A stretch of DNA of 64,000 nucleotides, from assembly GCA_025084515.1 (NCBI GenBank), contig JAJAGP010001329.1:140250-204249 (forward strand), in the 5' to 3' direction. This stretch comes from Ancistrus triradiatus. Taxonomy: Eukaryota; Chordata; Actinopteri; Siluriformes; Loricariidae. The notes below the pieces were generated by a model. It saw nothing but the letters and a program-made list of their open reading frames with translations, did not search any database and was not told where the DNA came from. The position numbers and the translations under genes are program-made. Of the stretch, positions 1-11,559 are shown one piece after another (the stretch's first letter is position 1; each line of letters opens with the position of its first letter).

Positions 1-345
1 AGCACTGATGAAGGATTAGAGGATGATGAACACAAACTGTGCAGCAACAGATGTGACTAATAGAGTGAATACAGTGTTTAAAACTCCAGCAGCACTGCTG
101 TGTCTGAGTCACTCATACCCACACAACACGCACGAACAACAAACCCACCACCCCCACATCAGTGTCAGTTCAGGACTGAGAATGATCCTCCATCCAAATA
201 GTACCTTATCCGTGCCGGTCCTGTGGTGGTCCTGACCATCAAAGGGACGACACAAAGGATGTATAGAAACAGATGGACTACAGACAGTAATTATAGAACT
301 ACAAAGTGCAAATATATGGACCCGAAACAAGGAGTAATACAGTAT
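1..345 (+). repeat. Interspersed repeat family R1, copy 1 (left end outside window)
   Basis: This is a diverged copy of a repeat also present at 3713-4110 and 22075-22300. Shared landmarks are the string CAGCAGCACTGCTGTGTCTG, a CACCACCACATCAGTG-like stretch, and GATGGACTACAG followed by TATAGAACTACAAAGTGC. The landmarks keep the same order in all three copies. I believe this is a common teleost non-autonomous DNA element, but I cannot name it with certainty. The short open frames inside it are chance. Confidence 0.75.
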
Positions 346-835
346 AATGTTAATAAATGCAAGTGTATTTTTAAACCTGAATTTAAAAGGCTGATACTGT
401 TTATATAAGTCTGGGGTTTTGGCTCAAATAAAACACTGTGCAGAATTAAAAGGACTAAAGATTTAAAGACTTACTGTGAAACTTTATACGAGTGGAATTT
501 GGGAAACAAGAAGAACCTGATTTTTAAGACTTGTTTTAGGGGAAACATTTTTCAGCTGCAAAATATTTACAGACATGAGCATGTGCAGCTGTTTGTTTTT
601 CTGACGATTAAGGAGATTTATGGGGATTTGTACAGATTAACAGCGTAAGACTGACGGACGTGTGCGGTATCAACGTCCTGTACGTGAAAACAAAAGCATT
701 TATGCCAAGATTGAGCTGAAGATTTGAAAAGTGAAGAGCAGAGAAATCTGCTTCAAAAGTAGAGCCAAACTCCATTAGAAGAATCCTAACTACTAACAGG
801 GAAAGGGCTCGACTCATTTCTAAGGATGATCATTT
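346..835. other. Unassigned AT-rich spacer
   Basis: No coding pattern, RNA gene or recognisable repeat was seen in this stretch. Open frames are short and overlap on both strands. Confidence 0.4.
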
Positions 836-1660
836 AAGAAATAAGAGGAGCTGCAGAGCTGAGAGCCGGCAGCTCTTTCCATATCCATTTCATTAAAGGT
901 GAATTTATTTCGCATCCTCTTCGCCGGCCTGTTGGCTTCCCCTCTTTGCATCCTAAACAGATTTCCAGCATTCACATCAAGGCCCATATTTATTCACATA
1001 GGCTACAAAAGCATAAAAATTCCCCTCTCCTCGGCTTGGAAATATATAAATAAACAAACGTGCAGTAATGAGGTTAACTATTTAGGATTTTGAGAGGCTC
1101 GCCGCTTCTTTCGGAGGGTCCGGGTCCATATTAATGAGAGCAGATCTAATGCTATTGCACTACTTGGCGAGTGTGTCCAATACTTTTAAAGCACAGCGTT
1201 AATGGAGAGGCTGATTTCGACATCAAACAGAACCCGCTAGGTCGCCTTCTCCATGCTTTCAGGGTTTTGAAAGTTCTGACGGCGGTGTCTCGGCTCAGAC
1301 CTGCTCTGTAGATTGGAATAATTATTCTCAGAAGGGGTGCGTAGGAACCATAGCCTGCCAGTGTGGGACTGATGACGCCTAAATGAGGCTTATTTATTAA
1401 ATAACACCGTGCGGACGGAAATAAACATCCGGCGTGGATGAAAGTCATCAGGGGCGTGCGACGCTAATTATTTTGACTGATAACCTGTCCCTCGCATTCT
1501 CACGCACATCCCATTCACAGGAAAGAAAGTCTATTAGGTGTCTTATTAGCCATCCATCCATGAAGGGAGGAACTGATTTCTGTAAGCAGGCCACGAAGGA
1601 AATGCAAACTCCTCGCCTGTGCCACCAAACCGGAGACCTTTGTGACTTTGAAACAGGAGA
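836..1660. promoter_or_regulatory. Candidate conserved non-coding block
   Basis: Repeat-free sequence of moderate GC content contains ATTAATGAGAG, CATTAAAGG, TAATGAGG and ATATTAATG, that is, repeated homeodomain-type TAAT cores, and it has no splice-bounded open frame. It resembles the enhancer-like conserved blocks that flank developmental transcription-factor genes. This is judged by texture only, without alignment. dmbx1 is the nearest developmental gene in the window. Confidence 0.35.
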
Positions 1661-1669
1661 TGTCAGAAC

Positions 1670-1850
1670 CAGAGGTGGGTAGTACGCTACCTGTACTCCA
1701 TTACATTTACGTAAGTAACTTTTTGAATAAATGGTACTTTTATGAGTAACCAGGGGACTTAATTGAGCTCTTACTCGAGTACACTTGAGAGATATAAAAT
1801 GCACTCACTCCATTCCATTCCTCTACGTTCCTTCCGTTACATTTCTAAAT
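1670..1850. repeat. Teleost repeat with AGAGGTGGGTAG start
   Basis: The segment begins AGAGGTGGGTAGTACG and continues with ACTCCATTACATTTACGTAAG and a CTCGAGTAC stretch, a pattern I know from very common fish repeats. Related ends occur near 46540-46650 and 53245-54095. It probably derives from a non-autonomous DNA transposon. Confidence 0.5.
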
Positions 1851-1989
1851 GAATTTAAATTATTTAGAGTGATTAACTGAACGTGTTTTAGACAACTCCA
1901 TTCACCAATCAAACACAGAAGTACACTGGCAAAACAAATAATGCACCCAAATGCGCTGTCTAAGGCAGATATATAAACGATTACAGGTG

Positions 1990-2260
1990 TGGCTCCCTCT
2001 CAGAGTTTGTCAGCTGGGAAAAATGTCACGTGCAATCTGTCACCAAGAGGTACACTACCCAAAAGTAGCCTCTGAGAGCCTTATTATAGGGCAGCGCCAT
2101 AGGGGAAGCACTTTTACACCCTCTTGTGGCAAGACCCAGTGTCTAATCAGACCACACCTGTAATCATTTACATACCTGCCTGAGACAGAACTGCTTGAGT
2201 TTTGCAGAAATCCCACGTTTCTATCTGGGTGCGTTACTTTTTGTTAGTATTTGATTTTGT
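1990..2260 (-). mobile_element. Tc1-like element fragment (family T2), 5' end piece
   Basis: From the string CAAGAGGTACACTA onward this matches the 18970-19190 part of the T2 element step by step: AAAAGTAGCCTC, AAGACCCAGT, ACACCTGTAATCATT, CTGCCTGAGAC, TCTGGGTGCGTT. The transposase part seen at 18.5-18.9 kb is missing here, so only the upstream end of the element survives. Confidence 0.65.
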
Positions 2261-2464
2261 GTTTGTTTGTGATACCTAAATAATTACCTGATAAACACCT
2301 GATTTAGAAGTTCTGTTCTGATTATTAAATAAGATCTGATCAAGTTACTCACTACTTGAATAGTCATTTTACTAGACTCTTTCTTACCCTTACTCGGTTA
2401 ATAATCTAAATGTTTTTGATGTTGCCATAAATCATAAAGTCTCATTGTCTCCCTTTAGAAAATC

Positions 2465-2760
2465 AAAACATAGTTGCTAGGGTGGAGCGGCAGCAATTCG
2501 CTAGCCTATCGCCTCAGTGACCCAGGTTCGGGTCCCAGTGGTGCCTTCTGGTCATGTCTAAAGCAGGGGAGGCCGGACTGTGGCCGACCCGGTGATGGAC
2601 TGGCATCCTCTAACTCTTATGCCTGCGCTGTGTGCTCTCCTGGATAGGCGTCGGAACCCCGTCCCCCTTAGGGCTCTTCCCAGGAAAAAGCAGGGTTACA
2701 GCAGGGGGCGACGGGTGGAAATCTAAACACGTTCCCCAGTGGAATTTGTACATTTGATTG
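2465..2760 (+). repeat. tRNA-derived SINE (family S1)
   Basis: A tRNA-like head is visible: an A-box-like GGTGGAGCGG near 2481 and a B box GGTTCGGGTCC at 2525-2535, the internal promoter pattern of RNA polymerase III genes. The tail carries GGATAGGCGTCGGAACCCC and AAAAAGCAGGGTTACA. The same head and tail order is found at 41640-41790, which supports a SINE family rather than a tRNA gene. Confidence 0.65.
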
Positions 2761-3035
2761 TATAACCTTGAGTTAAATGAATATTAAATAAAGCATTTAG
2801 GTCACTACATAAATGTGTAACTTTAGGAAATTTCCAGTGACATTGTGACAGCAAATTATTATAAAATACTCACCACCTTTATTCCATTTATGACTTATTA
2901 GAGATAAATACATTAAACCCAGATGCTCTATACATAGACTAGACCTCTTTCTTCTGATATTTCTCAGAAGCAGGACTTCATACGCTACAAAGGAACGAAC
3001 TGTCCTGTGAGCCACTTATCCATCTTCCCTTTAAA
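2761..3035. other. Unassigned AT-rich spacer
   Basis: No gene-like structure or recognisable repeat was seen. Confidence 0.35.
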
Positions 3036-3425
3036 TAAAACCCCAATGTCCACCTGCTTCTCCAGCGCCCACGCTCAGCTCTCTGGTCCTCCACAGACTC
3101 AGAGCCCCAGGCGCCGGAGGGGTGAGCCGAGCCTCGGCGGATAAGCAGCCCCTCCCTAGACGGTGCTCATCAAGCCGCCCCTTACAACAGATCAATCTTC
3201 TCCTGACACCTCATTTAGACTGAATTAATTTGGAATTAGAGCCCATTACGCCAATTGGCAGCCGCCGATATTCCCAGAACGCCGTCCGCAATCCCCTCTC
3301 AGCGAGCGAGGCGCCTTCTCAATCGACTAGATAAGGTCTTTTATTTTGCTAAGCACTAACTCAGGGCTGAGCAAACCATTTGATTAGCAAGTCATCATTA
3401 ATGGGCAGCGGGGGCACACAGTGCA
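3036..3425. promoter_or_regulatory. Candidate conserved non-coding block
   Basis: Repeat-free block with TGAATTAATTTGG, GATTAGCAAGTCATCATTAA and GCCAATTGGC near its centre. Clustered TAAT and CAAT cores without coding potential suggest an enhancer, unproven. It ends at a short CA-rich microsatellite at about 3463-3500. Confidence 0.35.
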
Positions 3426-3712
3426 ACTTCTGATTGTGGTGTTTTAACAACAGCGGTGAAGTGTACACACACACACACGCACACACGCACACACGCACAC
3501 AAAGTGTTGTGCAGAAGAGAAATACATACAGGGTTTATATTTTTAAATTGATTTCACTGACTAATGCAAAACGCTATATATTTTATATTACTGTGTAAAT
3601 GTTTTAGGCATTCTATATTTTTAGTTTATGTTCTGCTTATTCTTTGGTTAAGGTTTAATGGTCACTGCACATTGTAGTTCTATAATTACAGCCAAAAATA
3701 TCCAGCCACCAG

Positions 3713-4110
3713 CATCCTGAGAGCACCGATGAAGGATTAGAGGATGACCGTCTCTGACTTCACATCTACAAAGTGGAGCAATAATGTAGATGTGATTAAT
3801 AGAGTGAACACAGTGTTTAAAATCTCCAGCAGCACTGCTGTGTCTGATCCAGTCGTACTAGTGTACACACTAACACACCACCACCACATCAGTGTGACTA
3901 CAGTGCTGAGAATGATCCACCACCCTGTAGTACCTGATCTGTGCCGGTCCTGTGGGGGTCCTGACCATTAGAGAACGGAGTAAAGGGGACGAACAAAGGT
4001 TGTAGAGAAACAGATGGACTACAGTCTGTAATTGTAGAACTACAAAGTGCAGCTATATGGAGATGCATGGTAAGTGGACCTGATAAAACAAGGAGGTGTA
4101 CGTAATAAAG
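3713..4110 (+). repeat. Interspersed repeat family R1, copy 2
   Basis: This is the most complete of the three R1 copies, starting near GATGAAGGATTAGAGGATGA and running through GGTCCTGTGGGGGTCCTGAC to an AAACAAGGAGGTG string. Sequence just after it (about 4125-4165, ending GTAAATGTAA) resembles the reverse complement of the start of the SINE-like repeat at 22710, so an unrelated small fragment abuts it. Confidence 0.75.
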
Positions 4111-4349
4111 CATTCAGTGAGTGTCACTGGATAAAGGCATCTGCTCCGTCTTGAAGTTGTAAATGTAATTAATTGTGTGTCTTTTTGTATTCCTTCGCTG
4201 ATTGCAATCTGCATTAGTCACAGCGAGGGTAAGCACTAATAATGATTTGTAATTAAGCATTATTTTGTTTTGTCTCTATTGCATGATTATATGACAACTC
4301 CAAAAACTTCTACTTTGTAAAAATGCAATTCACAGGACCTATAAAATAT

Positions 4350-4805
4350 CTCCAGCATACAGTACAAAGTAATCTATTACAAGTAATGTAATGCATTACA
4401 GTTTGAGCGATAAAAAAGGTTACTTGTGTTTGTTGTTTCTGAAAGAAAATGACAAATGACTCCTCATTCAATTACAAATTGTTCGAAGCATTTACAACAA
4501 ACCTTCTCTATGATGTAGCTTATCTGTGATTGAAGACGATTCAGTGCTTTGAAACCACGCTCTTTGGTGACATCTGCTGGCCAAATTTGTGCAACTGCCT
4601 CGGGAAAACCCGAAAAACTCGGTTTGAATTTGGCATGTTCTTTTTTTAAAAAAAGCATTCTTGGCTGTTATCCTTGTGCTTTCTAGTTGGATTAATAAGA
4701 GTTTCAGGAAGGCATGTAAGGTAATGTGTAATGGGATTACTTTGTCTAGTTACATTTTGAAAAACGCAAGTAGTAATTGTACTTTTCTTAGTAACTACTC
4801 CAAGA
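4350..4805. mobile_element. MITE-like element with AGTAATGTAATGCATTAC ends
   Basis: The left part has TTACAAGTAATGTAATGCA followed by AAAAAAGGTTACTT. The right part has GTAATGTGTAATGGGATTAC and CTTAGTAACTACTC. Repeated AGTAAT/ATTACT words facing each other at both ends are typical of fish non-autonomous DNA transposons. The terminal repeats are imperfect and no transposase is visible, so the family is unassigned. Confidence 0.5.
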
Positions 4806-5096
4806 GAAGGGTCTTGTACAAATCTTTGGCACCCTTAATGAAAGCATCTGGTCCAAATTCTATAAATACACTTAAATATAACCCAGTTTTGCAAACTTTT
4901 TTTTTTTTAAGTAAACTTTTGGTTTACCAGGAGACAAAACATTTGCATAAGAACGTATATTATAATTAAAAACATCAGGTTGCTCTTAATGGCGAAGCTT
5001 AATTTCTGAGTTGATCCACATACGATTAATCCACAATAAAGAACAGACTGAAACTGAACTTCAGTAAACGAAAGATTTTAGCAAATTTAGAAGCAT

Positions 5097-5372
5097 ACAC
5101 TCACCAGCCATTTTATTAGGTACTAGTTGAGATTCAGACCAGGCAACGTTTTTCAATCTTCTATGGTCCAGGTTTGGTGAGTCCGTGTGAAATGTAGCCT
5201 CAGTTTCCTGTTCTTAGCTGACAGGAGTAGCAATTGGTGTGGTCTTCTGCTGCTGTAGCCCATCTGCTTCAAGGATTGATGTGTTATTTGTTCAGAGATG
5301 ATCCATACCTCGTTTGTAACGAGTGGTTATTTGAGTTACTGTTTCCTTTCTATCAACTTTGGAGAAAATGGA
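5097..5372 (-). mobile_element. Deleted Tc1-like element (family T3)
   Basis: The sequence starts with ACTCACCAGCCATTTTATTAGG, the reverse complement of the well-known fish Tc1-like terminal repeat, and passes directly into transposase-region sequence such as GGTTTGGTGAGTC and GCTGCTGTAGCCCATCTGC. The 3' half of the transposase is therefore missing. The same family appears in plus orientation at 37365 and 47290. Confidence 0.7.
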
Positions 5373-6340
5373 AGGAATACACACAGACCATTTCATTGCA
5401 GTTGCTGGTGTGTGGAGTGCAGAATCTAATACGGAATTCACTGGGCACTGGCGGGATGGGATGCCAGACCTTCACTAGTTGACCTTCACTAGCATCCCCA
5501 GCCACGGGTTTGAACCCAGGTTCACATGGACTCCCGTCTACAGCAGCTAGCTTTTACCCCCAAGCCATGGAAACACAGGCCGGTTCTTAAAACGGTTCCC
5601 TGGTTCCCTAAAGATCATGACAGTAGAAAAGAAGATGGCCCTTGATCCATGTTTGGATTGGTGTGTGCACAAACGGCTTTGGATAAAAGTGTTTGCTAGA
5701 TGACGAATCGTTAAATCTACCTGTTATGTGAGTGAGTATGAAGAGCGCATGAATAAACACGCAGAACCCGGATCAGAACAGAGTCTCCAGGCTGCTGAAA
5801 GTAAATATTAACCCTGACACCACGGCGTGAGCTTCCTCCCAAACTCACCGGGACAAAAGCAAAGCAGAGCTGAAGCGAGCAGGGCCACGCTGACATGTTC
5901 CTTCGACACCATCTCAAATTCTCAAAGAGGGACGCGGTGAGCCTCTGGTCCTGACGGCTTGCCCTTTCACACCCACACTACACACCATCGCACGTCCACG
6001 GAAAGTCCTCTAAAGCGACTTAACACACCACAGAGTCGCCAGAGAAGTCAGACTGAACCTCCTATAACCTCACATGCACTACGGTTTGTATAAAAAGCTA
6101 CTGCACCATCAACAAACAGCGAAACATCAGGAAACAGCTGCTTATGAAGTAAGCAATTTAAAAAAAATTAAAAGACTGAAGCTTTTTTTTTCTACAAGTG
6201 CAAATGAAATCTATTACAAATATATCCCCAAAAAGCTGCTGTTAATTTCCCCTATAGGTTATTGTACATCTTGACTAATGACTTGTATGAAAGTATGTTG
6301 TAGAATTGTTTTATTACAATTTTCTTTAAAACAGCTTAGA
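5373..6340. other. Unassigned spacer
   Basis: Mixed-composition DNA without a convincing gene or named repeat. Around 5450-5600 it has a SINE-tail texture (ACGGGTTTGAACCCAGG), which may be a worn tRNA-type B-box region, but I cannot define its limits. Confidence 0.3.
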
Positions 6341-6344
6341 AACC

Positions 6345-6655
6345 AAACATAAGTCTGAGTGTTGAGTCTCTACTGTGCGAATCCAAGTCCAAGTCTGAGT
6401 CGATCGTCTAGTGTGCGAGTCTGAGTCGAGCCTCGAGTCTGTACCGTGCAGGTCTAAGTAGAGTTTCTGCTGAGCGAGTCGAGCCTTGAGTATCTTGGGC
6501 ACAAGTAAGAGCCTAGTCTCGAGTCTCTACTTTACAAATCCAGGCTGAATCTCTAGCATGCGAGTCCAAGTGGAGTCTGTCCTGAGACTACAAGTTGAGT
6601 CCAAGTCGAGTGTTTGGTGTGAGAGTCCAAGTTGACTCGAGCCATGCATGTTGGC
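6345..6655 (+). repeat. Degenerate GAGTC-type tandem array
   Basis: Roughly 300 bases are built from imperfect units centred on GAGTC/AAGTC, for example AAGTCCAAGTCTGAGTCGA, GAGTCGAGCCTCGAGTC and GAGTCCAAGTCGAGTG. Units are about 6, 12 and 18 bases apart and strongly diverged. No open frame runs through it. Similar GAGTC-rich arrays occur in other fish genomes as diverged simple satellites. Confidence 0.6.
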
Positions 6656-6689
6656 GCTGATGCGTTTCTGAAGCTCTGGAAGCTCTCAT

Positions 6690-7260
6690 TAAAGGCTTTA
6701 TATGAGTGAACTGAATACAATCTAACAGTCATAATGCTCAGACTTTCTCAGCTGCTGCATTTGCCAGGCATTAGGAGGAATTCTGCATGCTTTAAGTCAG
6801 GCTTAATAGAAAGTGTTCACATCATAACTGAATTACAGCGTTTGTTAGTCTCAAACCCTTTAAAAGCCAAACTGCAGCACTAGTCTATTTATTATAATCA
6901 GGCCTCGGAGGAATGTTTCGGGGGTTTGTGAAATCTTCGAGGATTTCCACTGAATCCTTTAATGTCTGGTAGTGAAGTAGTTCTGTATCACAGAGCGTCG
7001 GTGAGAATGGAGAAAGCGAAGTTCATCGCTGGTATTTAATGCGTGGGCGTGACATTTACAGCACGGCCTCGATAATGGAGTCGACACACACTCCGTCGGT
7101 TTAGGGTTTAAAGGATGTACATGAGGAATTTACAGGGGCGGCACAGAGTAAAGGACATGGCCGTGAGGTTCCCTTTGATGTGGAGTTCGTCCATCTTCAT
7201 TGATTCAGCGCTTTTTCCAGCGCACACAGTGACCCTTTACACATCCAGCACACATCATCT
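6690..7260. promoter_or_regulatory. Candidate conserved non-coding block
   Basis: Repeat-free, balanced composition, with phrases such as TTAGGAGGAATTCTGCATGC, CTCGATAATGGAGTCG and CATTGATTCAGCGC. It has no coding frame with splice sites. The enhancer reading rests on texture and position in a gene-poor flank of a homeobox gene. Confidence 0.25.
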
Positions 7261-7299
7261 ACATGCATGCTAATCTATCTATGCTAATGCTAATCTTGA

Positions 7300-8385
7300 G
7301 GAGTAAAAATGGGCAGAGGATCTTAACAAGTTTATCAACAAATGTGTGAAAAAATGATTGAAATGTTTAAAAACAATGTTCTTCAAAGAAAGAGTAGAAG
7401 GGTTTTCCATGTTTTTCCCTCTACAGAGCATAATATCATTAAACCATTCAGAATCTGGAGGAATTTCCTAAAAATCCTAAACTGAAGAGGGGTGATCCCT
7501 CAGACGGCACTGCATCAAGAACCGTCATTCATCAATAGCTGATAGAACCACATGGACAAGGGATTCCTTTATCAAACCTTTACCAAGCTCTACAATACAG
7601 AGTTACATTCACAGATACCACTTAAAACGTTACTGTGCTAAAAAGAAGCCTTATGTTATAACCATGTCCAGAAGGGGCGTCGAGGATAATTTTGGGCTTG
7701 GAAATCAGGCCAATCAGTATTCTATATCTTTTTTTGGATGGAATCAAAGACTACAAGGACCATTCAGACTGTTATCAGGCTCTGGCATGGTATGGGGTCG
7801 GGTCAGGGCCCTTGGTAAAGGTCATTTACACTTCTGTGATGCAGCATTAACGCAGATGTGTATACAGAGTTTAGAGCAACATAAGCTGCCTTCAAGACGA
7901 CTTCTTTTCCAGGGATGTCGGTGTATTTTTCAACAAGACAATGAAAAAAACAAAACCACATGCTGCACACATCACAAAGACCCGACTGTGGAAGAAGAGG
8001 GTACGGGTACTGGACTGGCCCGCCTGCAGTCCTGACCAGTCCCCAATAGAGATTGTGTGGAGGACTTAGGAACAGAAAATGTGACGTGTTTACAGGAAGA
8101 ATGAAACAAAAGACGACCTGAAACTAAATCACTTGGTTTCCTTTGTGCAAAAACGTCTTTTAAGTGCTTTGAGAAGGAACGCTTTAGCATCCCAGGTCTG
8201 AAATCCAGGAATGAGTGTTTATTAACAAACAAAATGAAGTTGTCCAGACAAAACATGAAGTATCTCAGGTTCATACTGTCTGCAATAAAATAAAACCCAG
8301 AAGTAAATGTAAACAATACTGTGTTTTTTTTATTTGCATTTTCCATACTGTACCAACTTTTTCTGATTTGGGGCTGTAATATCCA
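7300..8385 (+). pseudogene. Degraded Tc1-like transposase element (family T1)
   Basis: Tc1/mariner transposases cut and paste DNA with a DDE catalytic triad. Here fragments of one are readable in several frames: VWGRVRALGKG-like, LEQHKLPSRR, then FQQDN holding the second catalytic Asp (about 7925-7945), then WPACSPDQSPIEIVW in another frame (about 8015-8060) with the final Glu. The first Asp region (WSDES in the family) is worn to NQYS. The 3' end is recognisable by CCAACTTTTTCTGATTTGG near 8350. Frameshifts and stops show that it is dead. The left terminal repeat was not found. Confidence 0.85.
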
Positions 8386-8419
8386 TTTGAACTCAAAGTC
8401 TTCGGAGACACAGGACCTC

Positions 8420-9465
8420 TGAGAGCTCTCAGTTCTCACAGGGAGAGGGTGGAAGCCGAGGCCGGCCGCATTACATAAATATCAATTAAAGAGGAATGGG
8501 GAACAGGGGAACTCTGGCTAATCTGCCCCCTGAGAGGAAAGAGGGTGCGAGGGAAAAGACCGGGGAGGGAACAAGGGGAGATGTGTACAGGGCCGTGGGG
8601 AGAACGAGGGGAGGAGACGACGTGTCATTTAAAACAATCAGCTGCCTCCTTTTATTTGCACGCAAAGGCGGAGACGACGGTCCGCCCCACAGGCCCAACA
8701 GGGCCACTCTCACGTGTTTGTTATCTGAGAAGAAAGAACCAAAGGGAATATTTCATTAAAACACTATGATCCACATGGAAGTGTCTTAATTTAATTTAAT
8801 TTAGCAGGCTGCTGAAGTCTCAGATGTGTGGAGGATATATTTATTTATCAGAATTTAGCCCCAGTGTCATGCTCCTCTTTCATGTCTAATGGCACGACTG
8901 GTTAATAAGACCCGGGTTAAGAGGATTATGATCAGTATTGGGCCGTGCCTGATAGCAGCCCAGGGAAGGAGGACGCTGGGTATATACTCGGAGCCCATCG
9001 GATCATGGCAATAGGCTCGGCTTGAGGGATTTGCCTCCGTCCCATCCTGGATCACTCTAATGAAGGCCAAGGAATAGAGGACGAGCCCTATATAAAGGTA
9101 ATGGGCTGCTGGCGGGTGTCGCCCCGTCTGCAGGGTGCACCTAAATCCAGGGTGGCGATAATCCCCAGCTCTGGAAGCGCGAGATTGCGGAATCCCATTG
9201 CTGGTTGGGATTATCGGAGAGGTGCGAGCACGGGACGAACTCGAGAGGCGGATAGCAGGGCCTTATGTGAAATTGCTCCAGCCTTGTCGTTCATGGTCAG
9301 GGATTTGTGGACGTTAATGTCTCCTGCATGCTTCAGACGCTTCATGCTTCCGAGGTCCACGTGCGATTCCGATGCTCTGCGGCATCAGTCACAAGTTTCT
9401 CACGTCACGTCAGTGAAAGGCTCCCGAGAAGACTGCATGACCTGTCTAACATCTACAGAGCACTA
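8420..9465. promoter_or_regulatory. Candidate conserved non-coding block
   Basis: About 1 kb without repeats and richer in GC than its surroundings. It contains AAATATCAATTAAAG, ATCATGGCAATAGGC, GGTAATGGGCTGC and ATTGCTGGTTGGGATTATCGG. Open frames on both strands here (up to 121 codons) overlap each other and lack splice or codon structure. It is most consistent with a cluster of regulatory elements. Confidence 0.4.
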
Positions 9466-10430
9466 AAAAATATCAGACGTATTTAAGTTCTCATTAAAAT
9501 GACCTCCACAGAGGAACCGACAAAGCAAGTTCTAGCAACACAAAGAAAGTTCACGCTTTACTTAAATTAATCCACATCAGTATCATCTGATTGCACAAAA
9601 GCGATTGCGTCAAAATTACAGCACCAGCCAAGGCATTGGATTAATGAGTGCATTTAAATTGACACCAATAATCTGATTATAGGATTTCAGCAGATTATTC
9701 AGCATACTTTACGAGGTCATTACTGGATCTCAAGTACAAGAAATACAAAGTTGATGTTAAATAAATCAGTGTATGGGAAACAGTTACACTACAGCATCCC
9801 ATATAGCATTGCTAGTAGTTTTATAATAACAGACAATGTCCAGACATTAAGCAATGCATTCCTGTAATCAAAAGCCTGTACTGGGAACACTGGACAGAAG
9901 GTGAGAATACACCCTGGGATTTACTGACCTTTCTCGGGACATGAGGGGAAACCATTCCCAAAGGAACCCTTACCTAATTGGCGAGAACATACCAAAGGCC
10001 ACACAGATGGTAACCAGTAATTTAAATTTTGTTTGCTGTCTCGTGTGCTCATTTCATTTCATTTTGAAAAGCAACAAAGCATATAATTTGATTTTATGAC
10101 ACAAGTCCTGAACTATAAAAACGCGATCAAAAACACACAAATTTTGACATTTGCTTACCCTGCTTTTTCTTGGTCAGGATCACAGGGAGGTTCGGAGTCT
10201 ATCCCAGGGATCATAGGGCACAGCCCTGGGTCACTCTCACACCTAAGTGCCTATTAAGACATAGGACACAAACTTGTTGTTGTTTAGAATATTATAGCAT
10301 GAATAATAAAAGGAAGGACATTTTTACATAATGCACACAAAACCTTCTGAGAAAACTTCCAGAACCACCACAGAGAGCGATGCCAGTCTTAAACAGGTAC
10401 TAAACTATTCAGCTTGAACTCTGATACTGA
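9466..10430. other. Spacer with a repeat tail fragment
   Basis: Mostly featureless AT-rich DNA. At about 10155-10260 the string ACCCTGCTTTTTCTTGGTCAGG followed by CACAGGGAGGTTCGGAGTCTATCCC resembles the tail of a common fish retroposon; a similar tail is present near 22900-23000 and 50670-50730. Confidence 0.4.
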
Positions 10431-10434
10431 TGGT

Positions 10435-10910
10435 GGCTGATGTAAATAATTTTTGCTGTGCTGGAACTTCCAGTACTCTGAGGGAACCGCTGGCTCCCCT
10501 CTGTAACCTTATTTTAATTTGACCGCTTTGAAGTAGCACCGCCAAACTGGAAAGGCCCTCAATCAATTATGAGTGAATAAATCTCCTTAGGATATTAAAA
10601 GACCACGAAAAATAAAGATTAGAGAAGCTTAATCTTTCAAAGCGATATCTTCATGAGCAGAAGATTCACCACATGTGGCACAACGAGGAAATTTCCTCCT
10701 TTTAAAATGATTTGGTGTCTGCGTCGCCCCCTGAACATTTCCACCTAAATCCCCAAATTGATCTGGTGTGAGACGCTGAAGTGGATTATTCCAAGCCCCG
10801 TCTCAGACCGCTGTAGCTGAGAGCCGCCTTCCAGCCTTTGCGGACCACATTAAAATACCAATAAGATCAGAAACGTTCACAGCGGTAGGCGTGGGTTTGA
10901 ATTCTGTATC
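10435..10910. promoter_or_regulatory. Candidate conserved non-coding block
   Basis: Repeat-free block with TAAATAATTTTTGC, CAATCAATTATGAG and AGCTTAATCTTTC. Several TAAT/ATTA cores are present and there is no coding frame. Confidence 0.3.
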
Positions 10911-11134
10911 CTCCAGAATGAATCACTGTAGACTCGGTGGGTGCACACCTTTGTTTACTGTCTGATCGAAGTCCCATGTCCTCTGCAGCCACACAAACTG
11001 CTGCAGATTTTAATCAACCATTTGCCAATAAATCGTTCCTATATTTGCAAAATCAAACATAATTTTGAATTTAAAACTATTTTCCCCCAATTTTCTTCTT
11101 TCTATTCTTGTATGATTAAAAAAAATCTTAATCT

Positions 11135-11335
11135 GTAAAAGAAAAACACATGATAAACACTGCGAAGATCTGCACTGAGCACAAGCTATTGTGAATCTGA
11201 ATACCACTAAATCAAATGTGTACTGAATCGTGACTCATGAATCGAGTCAAGCAAGTTTCAGCAAGCCCACCGAGTACCGAAAACAAACGACCCAAACAAT
11301 CGTGGTTGAGAACTGAGGTACCACTGTATATTAAA
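11135..11335 (-). mobile_element. Tigger/pogo-like element fragment (family P1)
   Basis: Reverse-oriented copy of the P1 element seen complete at 61993-62570. It shows GCACTGAGCACAAGCTATTG, GAATCGTGACTCATGAATC and a terminal GAGGTACCACTGT, the TIR type of fish Tigger/pogo elements. The transposase core is missing. Confidence 0.6.
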
Positions 11336-11559
11336 CTCCTTGACTTATGATAAATTCTACTTATGATGGATTTGTCAGGGGCTCCTGTAGTGGTTTGGAA
11401 GCTGCACCTTCCAGAGATCGTGAGATCATGAACAACTGGTGCCCAAGGACCCCATGTCTGAGTGGTTGGACTATTAGAGCGTCCTAAAGAACACAGCAGG
11501 TACACGTTCTTTGTCTTCAGTTTAAAACGAGTAGATTCGACATTATTGGTCATGGAGAA

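Noticed and set aside
2465..2560. Possible tRNA gene
   Set aside because: A and B boxes are present but the cloverleaf cannot be completed, and a SINE tail follows, repeated at 41640.
7972..8439. 155-codon minus-strand frame
   Set aside because: It is the antisense shadow of the degraded Tc1-like transposase on the plus strand.
8486..9466. Several 70-120 codon frames on both strands
   Set aside because: Overlapping frames of similar length on opposite strands in GC-richer unique DNA, with no domain. More consistent with non-coding conserved sequence.
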